Origin: CAYQSU01 sp964420325
GTDB lineage: Bacteria > Pseudomonadota > Alphaproteobacteria > Rhodospirillales > Defluviicoccaceae
NCBI GenBank assembly: GCA_964420325.1
Contig: CAYQSU010000004.1
Coordinates: 17,107-81,106, forward strand
DNA: 64,000 bases
Reading direction: 5' to 3'
The stretch's first letter is position 1. Every line of letters starts with the position of its first letter. Below, piece after piece: positions 25,765 to 33,720 of the stretch. Made by a program: the position numbers and the translations under genes. A model generated the notes under the pieces. It ran no database searches, was not told where the DNA came from, and worked only from the letters and a program-made list of their open reading frames with translations.

Positions 25765-27687
25765 ATGACCGGCGAATATCAGCGTGCGTACGACAGGTCG
25801 ATCAACGACCCGGACGGGTTCTGGGGCGAAGCCGCCGAGGACGTCGTCTGGATCAAGAAATGGGACAAGGTTCTCGACGACTCCAACAAGCCCTTCTACC
25901 GCTGGTTCACGGGGGGCGTCGTCAACACCTGCTACAATGCGCTTGACCGGCATGTCGACGAAGGCAACGGCGATCGGCTGGCGCTGATCTTCGACAGCCC
26001 GGTCACCGGCAACACCGTCAGGCGCTACACCTATCGAGAGCTCCGCGATCAGGTCGCCACGTTCGCCGGCGCCCTCGCCGGCCAGGGCGTGACCAAGGGC
26101 GACCGGGTCATCATCTACATGCCGATGGTGCCGGAAGCGGTCATCGCCATGCTCGCCTGCGCCCGGATCGGCGCCGTGCATTCGGTCGTCTTCGGCGGGT
26201 TCGCCGCCAACGAACTGGCCGTCCGCATCAACGATGCCAAGCCCAAGGTCATCGTCTCGGCATCCTGCGGCATCGAGGCGAGCAAGGTCATCCCGTACAA
26301 GCCGCTCCTCGATGGCGCCATCGACCTCTCGAAGTCGAAGCCGGAGAGGACGATCATCCTGCAGCGGCCGCAGGTCCGGGCCGAGCTCAAGCCGGGGTTC
26401 GATCTCGACTGGACCGAGGTGACGGCGAAGGCGAAGCCGGCCGACAGCGTCCCGGTCGCGGCCACCGACCCGCTCTACATCCTCTACACGTCCGGCACCA
26501 CCGGTGAGCCCAAGGGCGTGGTGCGCGACAACGGCGGCCACATCGTCGCGCTCAAGTGGACGATGAAGAACATCTACAACGTCGCTCCCGGCGACGTGTA
26601 CTGGGCGGCGTCCGACGTCGGCTGGGTGGTCGGCCACTCCTACATCGTCTATGCGCCCTTGTTCAACGGCAACACCACCATCGTTTACGAGGGCAAGCCC
26701 GTCGGCACCCCCGACGCCGGCGCGTTCTGGCGGGTGATCTCCCAGCACAAGGTCAAGGCCCTGTTCACCGCGCCGACGGCGTTTCGCGCCATCAAGCGCG
26801 AGGATCCGCGGGCCGAGCTGTTGAAGACCTACGATCTCTCCGGCTTCAAGGCGCTGTTCCTGGCGGGAGAGCGGACCGATCCCGACACCCTCGCGTGGGC
26901 AGAGACGGCGCTGAAGCGGCCGGTCATCGACCACTGGTGGCAGACCGAGACGGGCTGGGCGATCGCCGCCAACTGCATGGGGCTCGAGCCTCTGCCGGTC
27001 AAGCCGGGGTCGCCGACCAGGGCCGCACCGGGCTGGAACGTCAAGGTCCTCGACGAGAACTGCAACGAGGTCAAGCGCGGCGAGATCGGCGCCATCTGCG
27101 TCAAGCTGCCGCTGCCGCCGGGAACGCTGCCGACCCTCTACAACAACGATGCGCGCTACGTGAAGTCGTACCTGAGCGAGTTCCCCGGCTACTACGCGAC
27201 GGCGGACGCCGGCTACATGGACGACGACGGCTACCTCTACATCATGGCCCGCACCGACGACGTCATCAACGTCGCCGGACACCGGCTGTCGACCGGCGGC
27301 ATGGAGGAGGTCCTGGCGAGCCACCCGGACGTCGCCGAGTGCGCCGTCGTCGGCGTTCACGACTCGTTCAAGGGTCAGCTGCCCATCGGCTTCCTCGTTC
27401 TCAAGGCCGGCGTGGCCCGGCCGCACGCCGAGATCGTCAAGGAGGTCGTCGCCATGGTCCGCGACCGGATCGGACCGGTGGCGGCCTTCAAGCAGGCGCT
27501 CGTCGTCGAACGCCTGCCGAAGACGCGGTCGGGCAAGATCCTTCGCGGCACGGTGCAGAAGATCGCCGACAACGAGCCGTGGAAGATGCCGGCGACCATC
27601 GACGATCCGGCCATCCTTGACGAGATCAAGGAGGCGCTGGAGTCGGTCGGCTACGCCACCGCCCGCCAGCAGAAGGCCGGCGCCTGA
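25765..27687 (+). CDS. prpE: Propionyl-CoA synthetase
   Basis: Activates propionate to propionyl-CoA. The 640-residue protein has the Acs-type N-terminus (YQRAYDRSINDPDGFWGEAA), FGGFAANELAVRINDAKPKVIV, the P-loop YTSGTTGEPKGVVRDNGG at about 240-256, and the PrpE-like WWQTETGW region. The catalytic lysine is in KTRSGKILRGT. Features such as DNGGHIVALKWTMKNIYN favour PrpE over acetyl-CoA synthetase. GGAGGGAGG precedes the ATG. It may be controlled by the TTTGCAAA sites upstream. Confidence 0.9.
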   Translation: MTGEYQRAYDRSINDPDGFWGEAAEDVVWIKKWDKVLDDSNKPFYRWFTGGVVNTCYNALDRHVDEGNGDRLALIFDSPVTGNTVRRYTYRELRDQVATFAGALAGQGVTKGDRVIIYMPMVPEAVIAMLACARIGAVHSVVFGGFAANELAVRINDAKPKVIVSASCGIEASKVIPYKPLLDGAIDLSKSKPERTIILQRPQVRAELKPGFDLDWTEVTAKAKPADSVPVAATDPLYILYTSGTTGEPKGVVRDNGGHIVALKWTMKNIYNVAPGDVYWAASDVGWVVGHSYIVYAPLFNGNTTIVYEGKPVGTPDAGAFWRVISQHKVKALFTAPTAFRAIKREDPRAELLKTYDLSGFKALFLAGERTDPDTLAWAETALKRPVIDHWWQTETGWAIAANCMGLEPLPVKPGSPTRAAPGWNVKVLDENCNEVKRGEIGAICVKLPLPPGTLPTLYNNDARYVKSYLSEFPGYYATADAGYMDDDGYLYIMARTDDVINVAGHRLSTGGMEEVLASHPDVAECAVVGVHDSFKGQLPIGFLVLKAGVARPHAEIVKEVVAMVRDRIGPVAAFKQALVVERLPKTRSGKILRGTVQKIADNEPWKMPATIDDPAILDEIKEALESVGYATARQQKAGA

Positions 27688-27701
27688 CGATCATCCGGGG
27701 G

Positions 27702-27720
27702 GCGGGGCCACCGGCCCCGC
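27702..27720 (+). terminator. GC hairpin after prpE (weak terminator)
   Basis: A perfect 8-bp stem GCGGGGCC / GGCCCCGC with a 3-nt loop begins 15 nt after the prpE stop. No T-tract follows, so it may only stabilise the 3' end or act with Rho. Confidence 0.4.
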
Positions 27721-27845
27721 GCTCTCGCGAGCACCAGCCGGCATCCGCACCGCCGAATCGAACCCGGAGCCCCGCCGAAGCGCGCCTTGAGCGGCCGCAT
27801 CGGCGGGGCCTGCCTTTCCCGGTCCGAGCCGCGGTCCAGCGGCCG

Positions 27846-27860
27846 TTAACCATTTCTTCA
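27846..27860 (+). promoter_or_regulatory. CtrA-like box upstream of FecR-DUF4114 gene
   Basis: TTAACCATTTCTTCA resembles the CtrA consensus TTAA-N7-TTAA with one mismatch (TTCA), and contains the common half-box TTAACCAT. It lies 66 bp before the ATG at 27926. The similarity is suggestive only. Confidence 0.3.
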
Positions 27861-27925
27861 CCCTGATCCGTCTGGATGATGCCGAAGGCATGGGGCTCAT
27901 GCCGCTCTGAGGTGGAGAACGGGCA

Positions 27926-29590
27926 ATGACGGGAAGGGCTGAGGGCGGCGCGCGCGCCGAACTGAACGGCATCGACCATGCGGGACCGCAGCCGGGCCCC
28001 GGCACGGCGGTTGCCTCGGTGTCTTTTGTGTCCGGCGAAGCCTACGCACGGCACGCCGACGGAACTGCTTCGACACCTGAGCCCGGCAGCCGGGTCTTCG
28101 TTGGCGATTCCCTCGAGACGGCCTTCGGCAGCGGGATCGCGGTGGTGCTTGCCGACGGCACCCGCGCGACGCTCGGCGGCGACGCCCGCCTCGCCCTCAC
28201 CGCCTTCGGTCTCGATCCTGCCGCCGACCAGGAGCTGGTCCGGCTGTCGCTGCTCAGCGGCGCGGCCGCCATCGTCTCCGGCAACACCGCGCGGACCGGA
28301 CCGGAGACGATGGCCGTCGACACGCCGGTTGCCGTCGTCACCCTCCGCGACGCCCGGATCCGGATGGGCATCGACGGCGACGGTGCGCTCGAGGTCGTTC
28401 TGCCCGGCGGCGCCGGCGGCCGTGTCGGCGAGGTCGTCGTCGCCAACGACGCGGGGGCCGTCATCCTCAACCACGGCCTCGAGGTGGCGCACGTTGCCGG
28501 TGCCGGGGTGGCGCCGGCGGCCGCCTGCTTCGGAGCCTTCGCCGACCTGCAGCCGTTCCCCTGGCACCTCGACGGCGAGGACCTTGCCGCCGAAGACCTC
28601 GAAGAGGAGCTCCCCGGCCTCGAGGTCGCGTCCGGTCCCGAGGGCGGCGCGGCCGCGTTCGGGGACGTCCTTCGCGTCCTGGCCGACGCATACGACGGGC
28701 CGGCAGCGCCGTTGCCGTCGGCGCTCGGCCTCAACCGGCTTCCCGACCGCGATCCCGCGGGCGATGGCGCCGCCCCGACGGTGCCCGACCACCCGCCGGC
28801 TCAAGACCTCCCCGCCGCCGACAAGACGGCCACCGTCGGCAACGGTGGCGACGGTTCGATCGGCGATGGCGGGTCGCCCCTGCTTGCGAGGATGACCATC
28901 GGCTTCGTCAGCGAGCAGGCCGGCTACCGCAACAGCTTCGGCTGGTACGACACCGAGACGCTGGAAGCCGGGTTGCTCGTCGACAACGTCGACATCAAGA
29001 CCAACCCCGATCTGGGAGCGTTTTCCGCCGAACTGGAGTTCGGCGTCGATCGGCTGCCGACCATCGGTTTCTTCCTCATCCCCAACGGCTTTACGCTCAA
29101 TCGGCAGAAGGGCGAGCCGTTCGCGGCCGGCTACCCGGGCGATCTCACCCTCCGGGTGGTCGAGGGCGCGGACGGCTGGAGCATCGTCGACACCAGCACC
29201 GGGTTCGTCTTTCAGGGCCGCGGCGCGCCCGCCCTCTTCAGCGAGGCGGCGAAGAATCCCGGCGGCCTCGAGCACGTCCGCGTGATCGGAGACGGCTCCG
29301 GCGTCGGCAGTTATGTCGTCCGCTGGGAGGACCAGGCAAGCGGCGGCGACCTCGACTTCGACGACGCCGTGTTCCGCATCGGCTCCACGCTGGACGGGGA
29401 CTTCGCCGCCGACGGAGACGGCTGGTTCCTTGGCGGTGCGGGCAGCGGCGATGGCGTCGACATCGGCACGAGCGCGCCGGGCGAGGTTCCCGTCGCCCTC
29501 GGCAGCGGCGCGGGCGCGAGCTATTCGGTCAGCGAGCCTCCGACCGCGGTTCCCATCGCCTCCAGCCCCGAGCATCTGGTCACGGCATAG
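27926..29590 (+). CDS. FecR-like and DUF4114 domain protein, probably secreted
   Basis: A 554-residue acidic protein of unusual build. Residues about 28-200 match a FecR-type domain: VASVSFVSGEAYARH, PGSRVFVGDSLETAFGSGIAVVLADGTRATLG. An acidic, Pro/Asp-rich linker runs from about 210 to 320. Residues about 325-490 resemble DUF4114 (NSFGWYDTETLEAG ... WEDQASGGDLDFDDAVFRI), a Ca-binding-like domain of large surface proteins. There is no signal peptide or TM helix. FecR-like N-termini without signal sequences occur in type I secreted alphaproteobacterial adhesins, so non-classical export is the likeliest route (inference). No secretion genes are adjacent. Confidence 0.75.
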   Translation: MTGRAEGGARAELNGIDHAGPQPGPGTAVASVSFVSGEAYARHADGTASTPEPGSRVFVGDSLETAFGSGIAVVLADGTRATLGGDARLALTAFGLDPAADQELVRLSLLSGAAAIVSGNTARTGPETMAVDTPVAVVTLRDARIRMGIDGDGALEVVLPGGAGGRVGEVVVANDAGAVILNHGLEVAHVAGAGVAPAAACFGAFADLQPFPWHLDGEDLAAEDLEEELPGLEVASGPEGGAAAFGDVLRVLADAYDGPAAPLPSALGLNRLPDRDPAGDGAAPTVPDHPPAQDLPAADKTATVGNGGDGSIGDGGSPLLARMTIGFVSEQAGYRNSFGWYDTETLEAGLLVDNVDIKTNPDLGAFSAELEFGVDRLPTIGFFLIPNGFTLNRQKGEPFAAGYPGDLTLRVVEGADGWSIVDTSTGFVFQGRGAPALFSEAAKNPGGLEHVRVIGDGSGVGSYVVRWEDQASGGDLDFDDAVFRIGSTLDGDFAADGDGWFLGGAGSGDGVDIGTSAPGEVPVALGSGAGASYSVSEPPTAVPIASSPEHLVTA

Positions 29591-29949
29591 ATCGCTCCGC
29601 CGCCCGGGGGCCTCATCCCGCGTCGCCGGCCGCCTGGCAGGGTGCACGCGAACGGCCGCAAACACGCGGCAATCGCGGCGCATGGACCAGCGGCATGAGA
29701 ACAGAGAACCGGGCCCGCGCGGAGGCGTGTTCCGGGTCGCGACCGGAGGGTTGGTGCGGGAGGCAAGCGGGAGATTTCGTCGTCATCGGAGTGGGGCGGT
29801 CCGCGGCGCGGTCGATGCGAGCCTTACGGGATCGTCCACGTACATCTCGGCGCCGGCGATCTGCCGCACCGTCCCGGTCGAGTATTATCTTCGGACATTC
29901 GCCCGGAGGCGCTACACTCTTGCTCCGCCGCCTGGGGAGGAGGGATCGG
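29591..29949. other. Intergenic region upstream of the hibernation factor gene
   Basis: 359 bp without a convincing gene. A -10-like TACACT occurs near 29914, 17 bp after a weak TTCGGA, giving a possible promoter for the next gene. No terminator with a T-tract follows the FecR-DUF4114 gene. Confidence 0.4.
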
Positions 29950-30522
29950 ATGGACATTCCGCTGGAGATCAGCTTTCAGAATCTCGAGCAGTCCGAATTC
30001 GTCGAGCGCCGCGTTCGCGAGCGGGTGCAGCGGCTCGAGCGTCACTTCGAGCACGTCGTCGGCTGCCGGGTGACCGTCGAGGTGCCGCATCGCCACCACC
30101 ACAAGGGCAGGATCTACCACATCCGCGTCGTCATCCACGTGCCCGGCCACGAGCTGGTGGTGAGCAGGGATCCGGGCAACATCTATGCCCACGAGGACGT
30201 CTACGTCGCCATCCGCGACGCGTTCGACGCCGCAGAGCGCCGGCTCGCGGAGTACGCGGAGCGGGTGCGGGGTGACGTCAAGGTGCACGAGCCGCCCCTG
30301 CAGGGGCGCGTCGCCAGGCTGTTTCCCGAAGACGGCTACGGCTTCATCGCTGCCGCCGACGGCCGAGAGATCTACTTCCACCGCAACAGCGTCGCGGGCG
30401 GCCGGTTCGACGATCTCGCCGTCGGCAGCACGGTCGAGCTCGCCGTCGACGAGGAGGAGAGCGCCGAGGGGCCGCAGGCCTCGACCGTGCGCCCGATCGG
30501 CGAGCTCCGCTTTCAGCCCTGA
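29950..30522 (+). CDS. Ribosome hibernation (HPF/RaiA-like) and cold-shock domain fusion
   Basis: A 190-residue two-domain protein. Residues 4-105 form an S30AE/HPF-type domain (PLEISFQNLEQSEFVERRVRERVQRLE, then VTVEVPHRHHHKGRIYHIRVVIHVPGHELVV). Residues about 117-185 form a cold-shock domain with RNP1 GYGFI and RNP2 IYFHRNSV. HPF domains bind the 30S subunit in resting cells and cold-shock domains bind single-stranded RNA. The fusion suggests a stress-time ribosome factor that also contacts RNA. GGGGAGGAGGG precedes the ATG at 29950. Alone in its transcript. Confidence 0.87.
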   Translation: MDIPLEISFQNLEQSEFVERRVRERVQRLERHFEHVVGCRVTVEVPHRHHHKGRIYHIRVVIHVPGHELVVSRDPGNIYAHEDVYVAIRDAFDAAERRLAEYAERVRGDVKVHEPPLQGRVARLFPEDGYGFIAAADGREIYFHRNSVAGGRFDDLAVGSTVELAVDEEESAEGPQASTVRPIGELRFQP

Positions 30523-30526
30523 CTGG

Positions 30527-30549
30527 CCATGCCCCGAGGCGCGGCATGG
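30527..30549. terminator. Hairpin between converging HPF-CSD and cusA genes
   Basis: CCATGCC pairs with GGCATGG over a 9-nt loop in the 57-bp convergent gap. No T-run is present on either strand, so it is a weak terminator candidate. Confidence 0.35.
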
Positions 30550-30579
30550 TGTCCGCGCCGGCCGGGATGCGGGCTGCGA

Positions 30580-33500
30580 TCAGCGGACCTCTCGGGCGGC
30601 CGCCGGGAAATGCCGGCGGTGGCGGAGAAGGAACACCGCCGGGATCACGAACAGGGTGAGGAGGGTGGCCGTCGCCATGCCGCCCAGCATCGGCGCGGCG
30701 ATCCGCTGCATCACCTCGGCGCCGGTGCCGGTGCCGATCATCAGCGGCATCAGCCCGGCGAAGATGGTGATGACCGTCATCATCTTGGGGCGAAGGCGCA
30801 GCACCGCGCCCTCCATCACCGCCGCCTCGAGGTCGGCGGGCGTCAACGCCCGGCCTTCGTCCGCGGCGGCGCGTCTGTGGCGATCGAGGGCGAGATTGAG
30901 ATAGACCTGCATGATCACCGCGGTCTCGACGGCAACGCCGGCGAGCGCGATGAAGCCGACGATGACGGCGACCGAGATGTTGAAATCGAGGAGGTAGAGA
31001 AGCCACACCCCGCCGGCCAGCGCCACCGGCAGGCTCGCCGCCACCGTCAGCGCGTCCGCAACGTTGCGGAACGTCATGAACAGAAGCAGCGCGATGATCG
31101 CGACCGCCGCCGGGATGATCGTGCCGAGGCGTTCGCGTGCGCGCTCGAGGAACTCGAAGCGTCCCGCGTAGTCGATGGCGTAGCCGGGCGGCAGCTCGAC
31201 CCGGTCGGCGATGAGCGCCCGCACCTCCCCGACATAGCCGCCGAGATCGCGGCCGGCGATGTCCACGTGCACCCAGCCGGCGAGCCTGGCGTTCTCGGTG
31301 CGGATCATCCCCGGGCCGTCGCCGAGGCTGACCGTTGCCACGTCGCCCAGCGCGATGTGCGGGCCGGCCGGGGTGACGACGGGCAGCGCCGCCAGCGCCT
31401 CCGGGGATTCGCGGAGATGCTGGGGGTAGCGCAGGTTGACCGGAAACCGGGCCCGCCCCTCGACGGTCTCGGTGACGTTCATGCCGCCGACGGCGAACCG
31501 CACGACCTCGTGCACGTCCTCGATGTTGAGACCGTGGCGCGCCGCCGCCGCGCGATCGATGTCGATGTTGATGTACCGGGCGCCGGTGACGCGCTCGGCG
31601 AAGGCGGAGGCGGTGCCGTCGACGTCGCCCACCAGCCGCTCGATGCGGCCGGCGAGCTGGTAGATGCCGGCGAGGTCCGGCCCCGTCACGCGGATGCCGA
31701 GCGCCGATCGCACCCCGGTCGCCAGCATGTCGATGCGGTTCTTGATCGGCATGATCCAGACGTTGGTCACCCCCGGCAGCCTGACGATGCGGTCGAGCTC
31801 CTCCCTCAGCGTGTCCATGGTCATGCCCGGCCGCCACTCGCTCGGCGGCTTGAGCTGCACGACGGTCTCGATCATGGCGAGAGGCGCCGGATCGGTGGCG
31901 GTTTCCGCCCGGCCGGCCTTGCCGTGCACGGTCTTTACCTCCGGCACCGTCTTGATCAGGCGGTTGGTCTCGCGCAGCACCTCGGTCGCCGTGGCGATGG
32001 AGGCGGCCGGTAGCAGGGTCGGCATGTAGAGGATGTCGCCCTCGTCGAGGTCGGGCATGAACTCGTTGCCGAGGCGCGGCACCGGATAGAGCATGCTTCC
32101 GGCAACGGCGGCCGCGATGACGATGACGACGATCGGCCACCGGATGATCCCGGCGATCGCCGGGCGGTAGAGCCAGATGAGGGCGCGGTTGAGCGGATTG
32201 GCGCTCTCCGGCCGGATGCGGCCGCGGACGCAGTAGCCCATCAGCACCGGCACCAGCGTGATCGACAGGATCGCGGCGGCGGCCATGGCGTAGGTCTTGG
32301 TGAACGCCAGCGGCTTGAACAGCCGGCCCTCCTGGGCCTCGAGCGCGAACACCGGAACGAAGCTCACGGTGATGATCAACAGCGAGAAGAACAGCGCCGG
32401 TCCCACCTCGGCTGCCGAGTCGGCGACCAGACGCCAACGCTCCTCGCCCTTCACCTCCCGGTGCTCGAGCCGGCGGTGCAGGCTTTCGATCATCACGATC
32501 GCCGCATCGACCATCGCGCCGATGGCGATGGCGATGCCGCCGAGCGACATGATGTTGGCGTTGATCCCCTGGGAGTGCATCACACCGAAGGCCGCCAGCA
32601 CGCCGAGCGGCAGGGTGATCACCATCACCAGGGAGGAGCGGAAATGCAGGAGGAACGCCGCGATCACCAGGATGACGACGATCGTCTCCTCGGTCAGCTT
32701 CTGGCGCAGATGGCTCACCGCGCGATCGATGAGCGCGGACCGATCGTAGGTGGCGACGATCTCGACACCCTCGGGCAGGCCCGCCTGCAGCGCCGCCAGG
32801 CGGTCCTTGACGCGCTGGATGACCTCGCGGGCGTTCCCGCCCCAGCGCATGACGATGACGCCACCGACCGCCTCGCCCTCGCCGTTGAATTCGCTGACGC
32901 CCTGACGGAGTTCCGGCCCGTACCGCACGTCGGCCACGTCGCCCAGCCTGACGGGCGTGCCGCGGGCGGTGGTGCGCAACGGCACGTTGCGGACGTCGTC
33001 CAGGGTCTCGAGATAGCCTCCGGCCCTTACCATGTACTCGGCCTCTGCCATCTCGACGATGGCGCCGCCGGCTTCGGCACTGGCGCGGCTGATGGCGTCG
33101 CGCAGATCGGTGATCGAGAGCCCGAATCCGCGCAGCAGGGCGGGATCGGTGACCACCTGGTACTGGCGGACCATGCCGCCGACGGTGGCGACCTCGGCAA
33201 CACCGGGCATGCCCTGCAGCTCCAGGCGCAGGAACCAGTCCTGGATCGCCCTCAGCTCCCCCGCATCCCGCCGTCCGGTGCGGTCGACGAGGGCATACTG
33301 GAAGATCCAGCCGACACCGGTGGCGTCCGGCCCCATGGCCGTCCTGGCACCGGCCGGCAGGTCGCCGGCGATTCGCGCCAGCTGCTCCTGGACCCGCGAG
33401 CGCGCCCAGTAGAGGTCGGTGCCCTCCTCGAACAGGACGTAGACGAACGAATCGTTGAAGAACGAGAAACCGCGAACGGTCGTGGCGTAGGGCACCGACA

Positions 33501-33720
33501 ACAGCGCGGTGGCGATCGGAAACGTGACCTGATCCTCGACGATCTGCGGCGCCTGGCCGGGAAAGGTCGTCTTCACGATCACCTGGACGTCCGAGAGGTC
33601 CGGAATGGCGTCCACCGGCGTCCGCAGCATCGACCAGATGCCCCACGCCGCCAGCGCGAGCGCGAAGGCGAGGACGACGCCCCGGTTGAGCGTCGACCAG
33701 CGGATGACGGCTGCGATCAT
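30580..33720 (-). CDS. cusA: CusA-type copper/silver RND efflux permease
   Basis: A 1046-residue heavy-metal RND pump. The N-terminus LRTPVDAIPDLSDVQVIVKT is diagnostic for the HME branch. TM4 carries IGAMVDAAIVMIESLHRRLE. All three metal-relay methionines of E. coli CusA have counterparts: GDILYMPTLLP, PLAMIETVVQL and KNRIDMLATGVRSALGIRV. This supports monovalent copper or silver export from periplasm and cytoplasm. ATG 33720 overlaps the adaptor stop (TGATG). No cusC-like channel is present in the window. Confidence 0.93.
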   Translation of the reverse strand: MIAAVIRWSTLNRGVVLAFALALAAWGIWSMLRTPVDAIPDLSDVQVIVKTTFPGQAPQIVEDQVTFPIATALLSVPYATTVRGFSFFNDSFVYVLFEEGTDLYWARSRVQEQLARIAGDLPAGARTAMGPDATGVGWIFQYALVDRTGRRDAGELRAIQDWFLRLELQGMPGVAEVATVGGMVRQYQVVTDPALLRGFGLSITDLRDAISRASAEAGGAIVEMAEAEYMVRAGGYLETLDDVRNVPLRTTARGTPVRLGDVADVRYGPELRQGVSEFNGEGEAVGGVIVMRWGGNAREVIQRVKDRLAALQAGLPEGVEIVATYDRSALIDRAVSHLRQKLTEETIVVILVIAAFLLHFRSSLVMVITLPLGVLAAFGVMHSQGINANIMSLGGIAIAIGAMVDAAIVMIESLHRRLEHREVKGEERWRLVADSAAEVGPALFFSLLIITVSFVPVFALEAQEGRLFKPLAFTKTYAMAAAAILSITLVPVLMGYCVRGRIRPESANPLNRALIWLYRPAIAGIIRWPIVVIVIAAAVAGSMLYPVPRLGNEFMPDLDEGDILYMPTLLPAASIATATEVLRETNRLIKTVPEVKTVHGKAGRAETATDPAPLAMIETVVQLKPPSEWRPGMTMDTLREELDRIVRLPGVTNVWIMPIKNRIDMLATGVRSALGIRVTGPDLAGIYQLAGRIERLVGDVDGTASAFAERVTGARYINIDIDRAAAARHGLNIEDVHEVVRFAVGGMNVTETVEGRARFPVNLRYPQHLRESPEALAALPVVTPAGPHIALGDVATVSLGDGPGMIRTENARLAGWVHVDIAGRDLGGYVGEVRALIADRVELPPGYAIDYAGRFEFLERARERLGTIIPAAVAIIALLLFMTFRNVADALTVAASLPVALAGGVWLLYLLDFNISVAVIVGFIALAGVAVETAVIMQVYLNLALDRHRRAAADEGRALTPADLEAAVMEGAVLRLRPKMMTVITIFAGLMPLMIGTGTGAEVMQRIAAPMLGGMATATLLTLFVIPAVFLLRHRRHFPAAAREVR

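Noticed and set aside
27745..27775. Minus-strand GGGTTCGATTCGG resembling a tRNA T-arm
   Set aside because: The five bases on either side do not pair, and no acceptor, D-arm or anticodon stem can be drawn.
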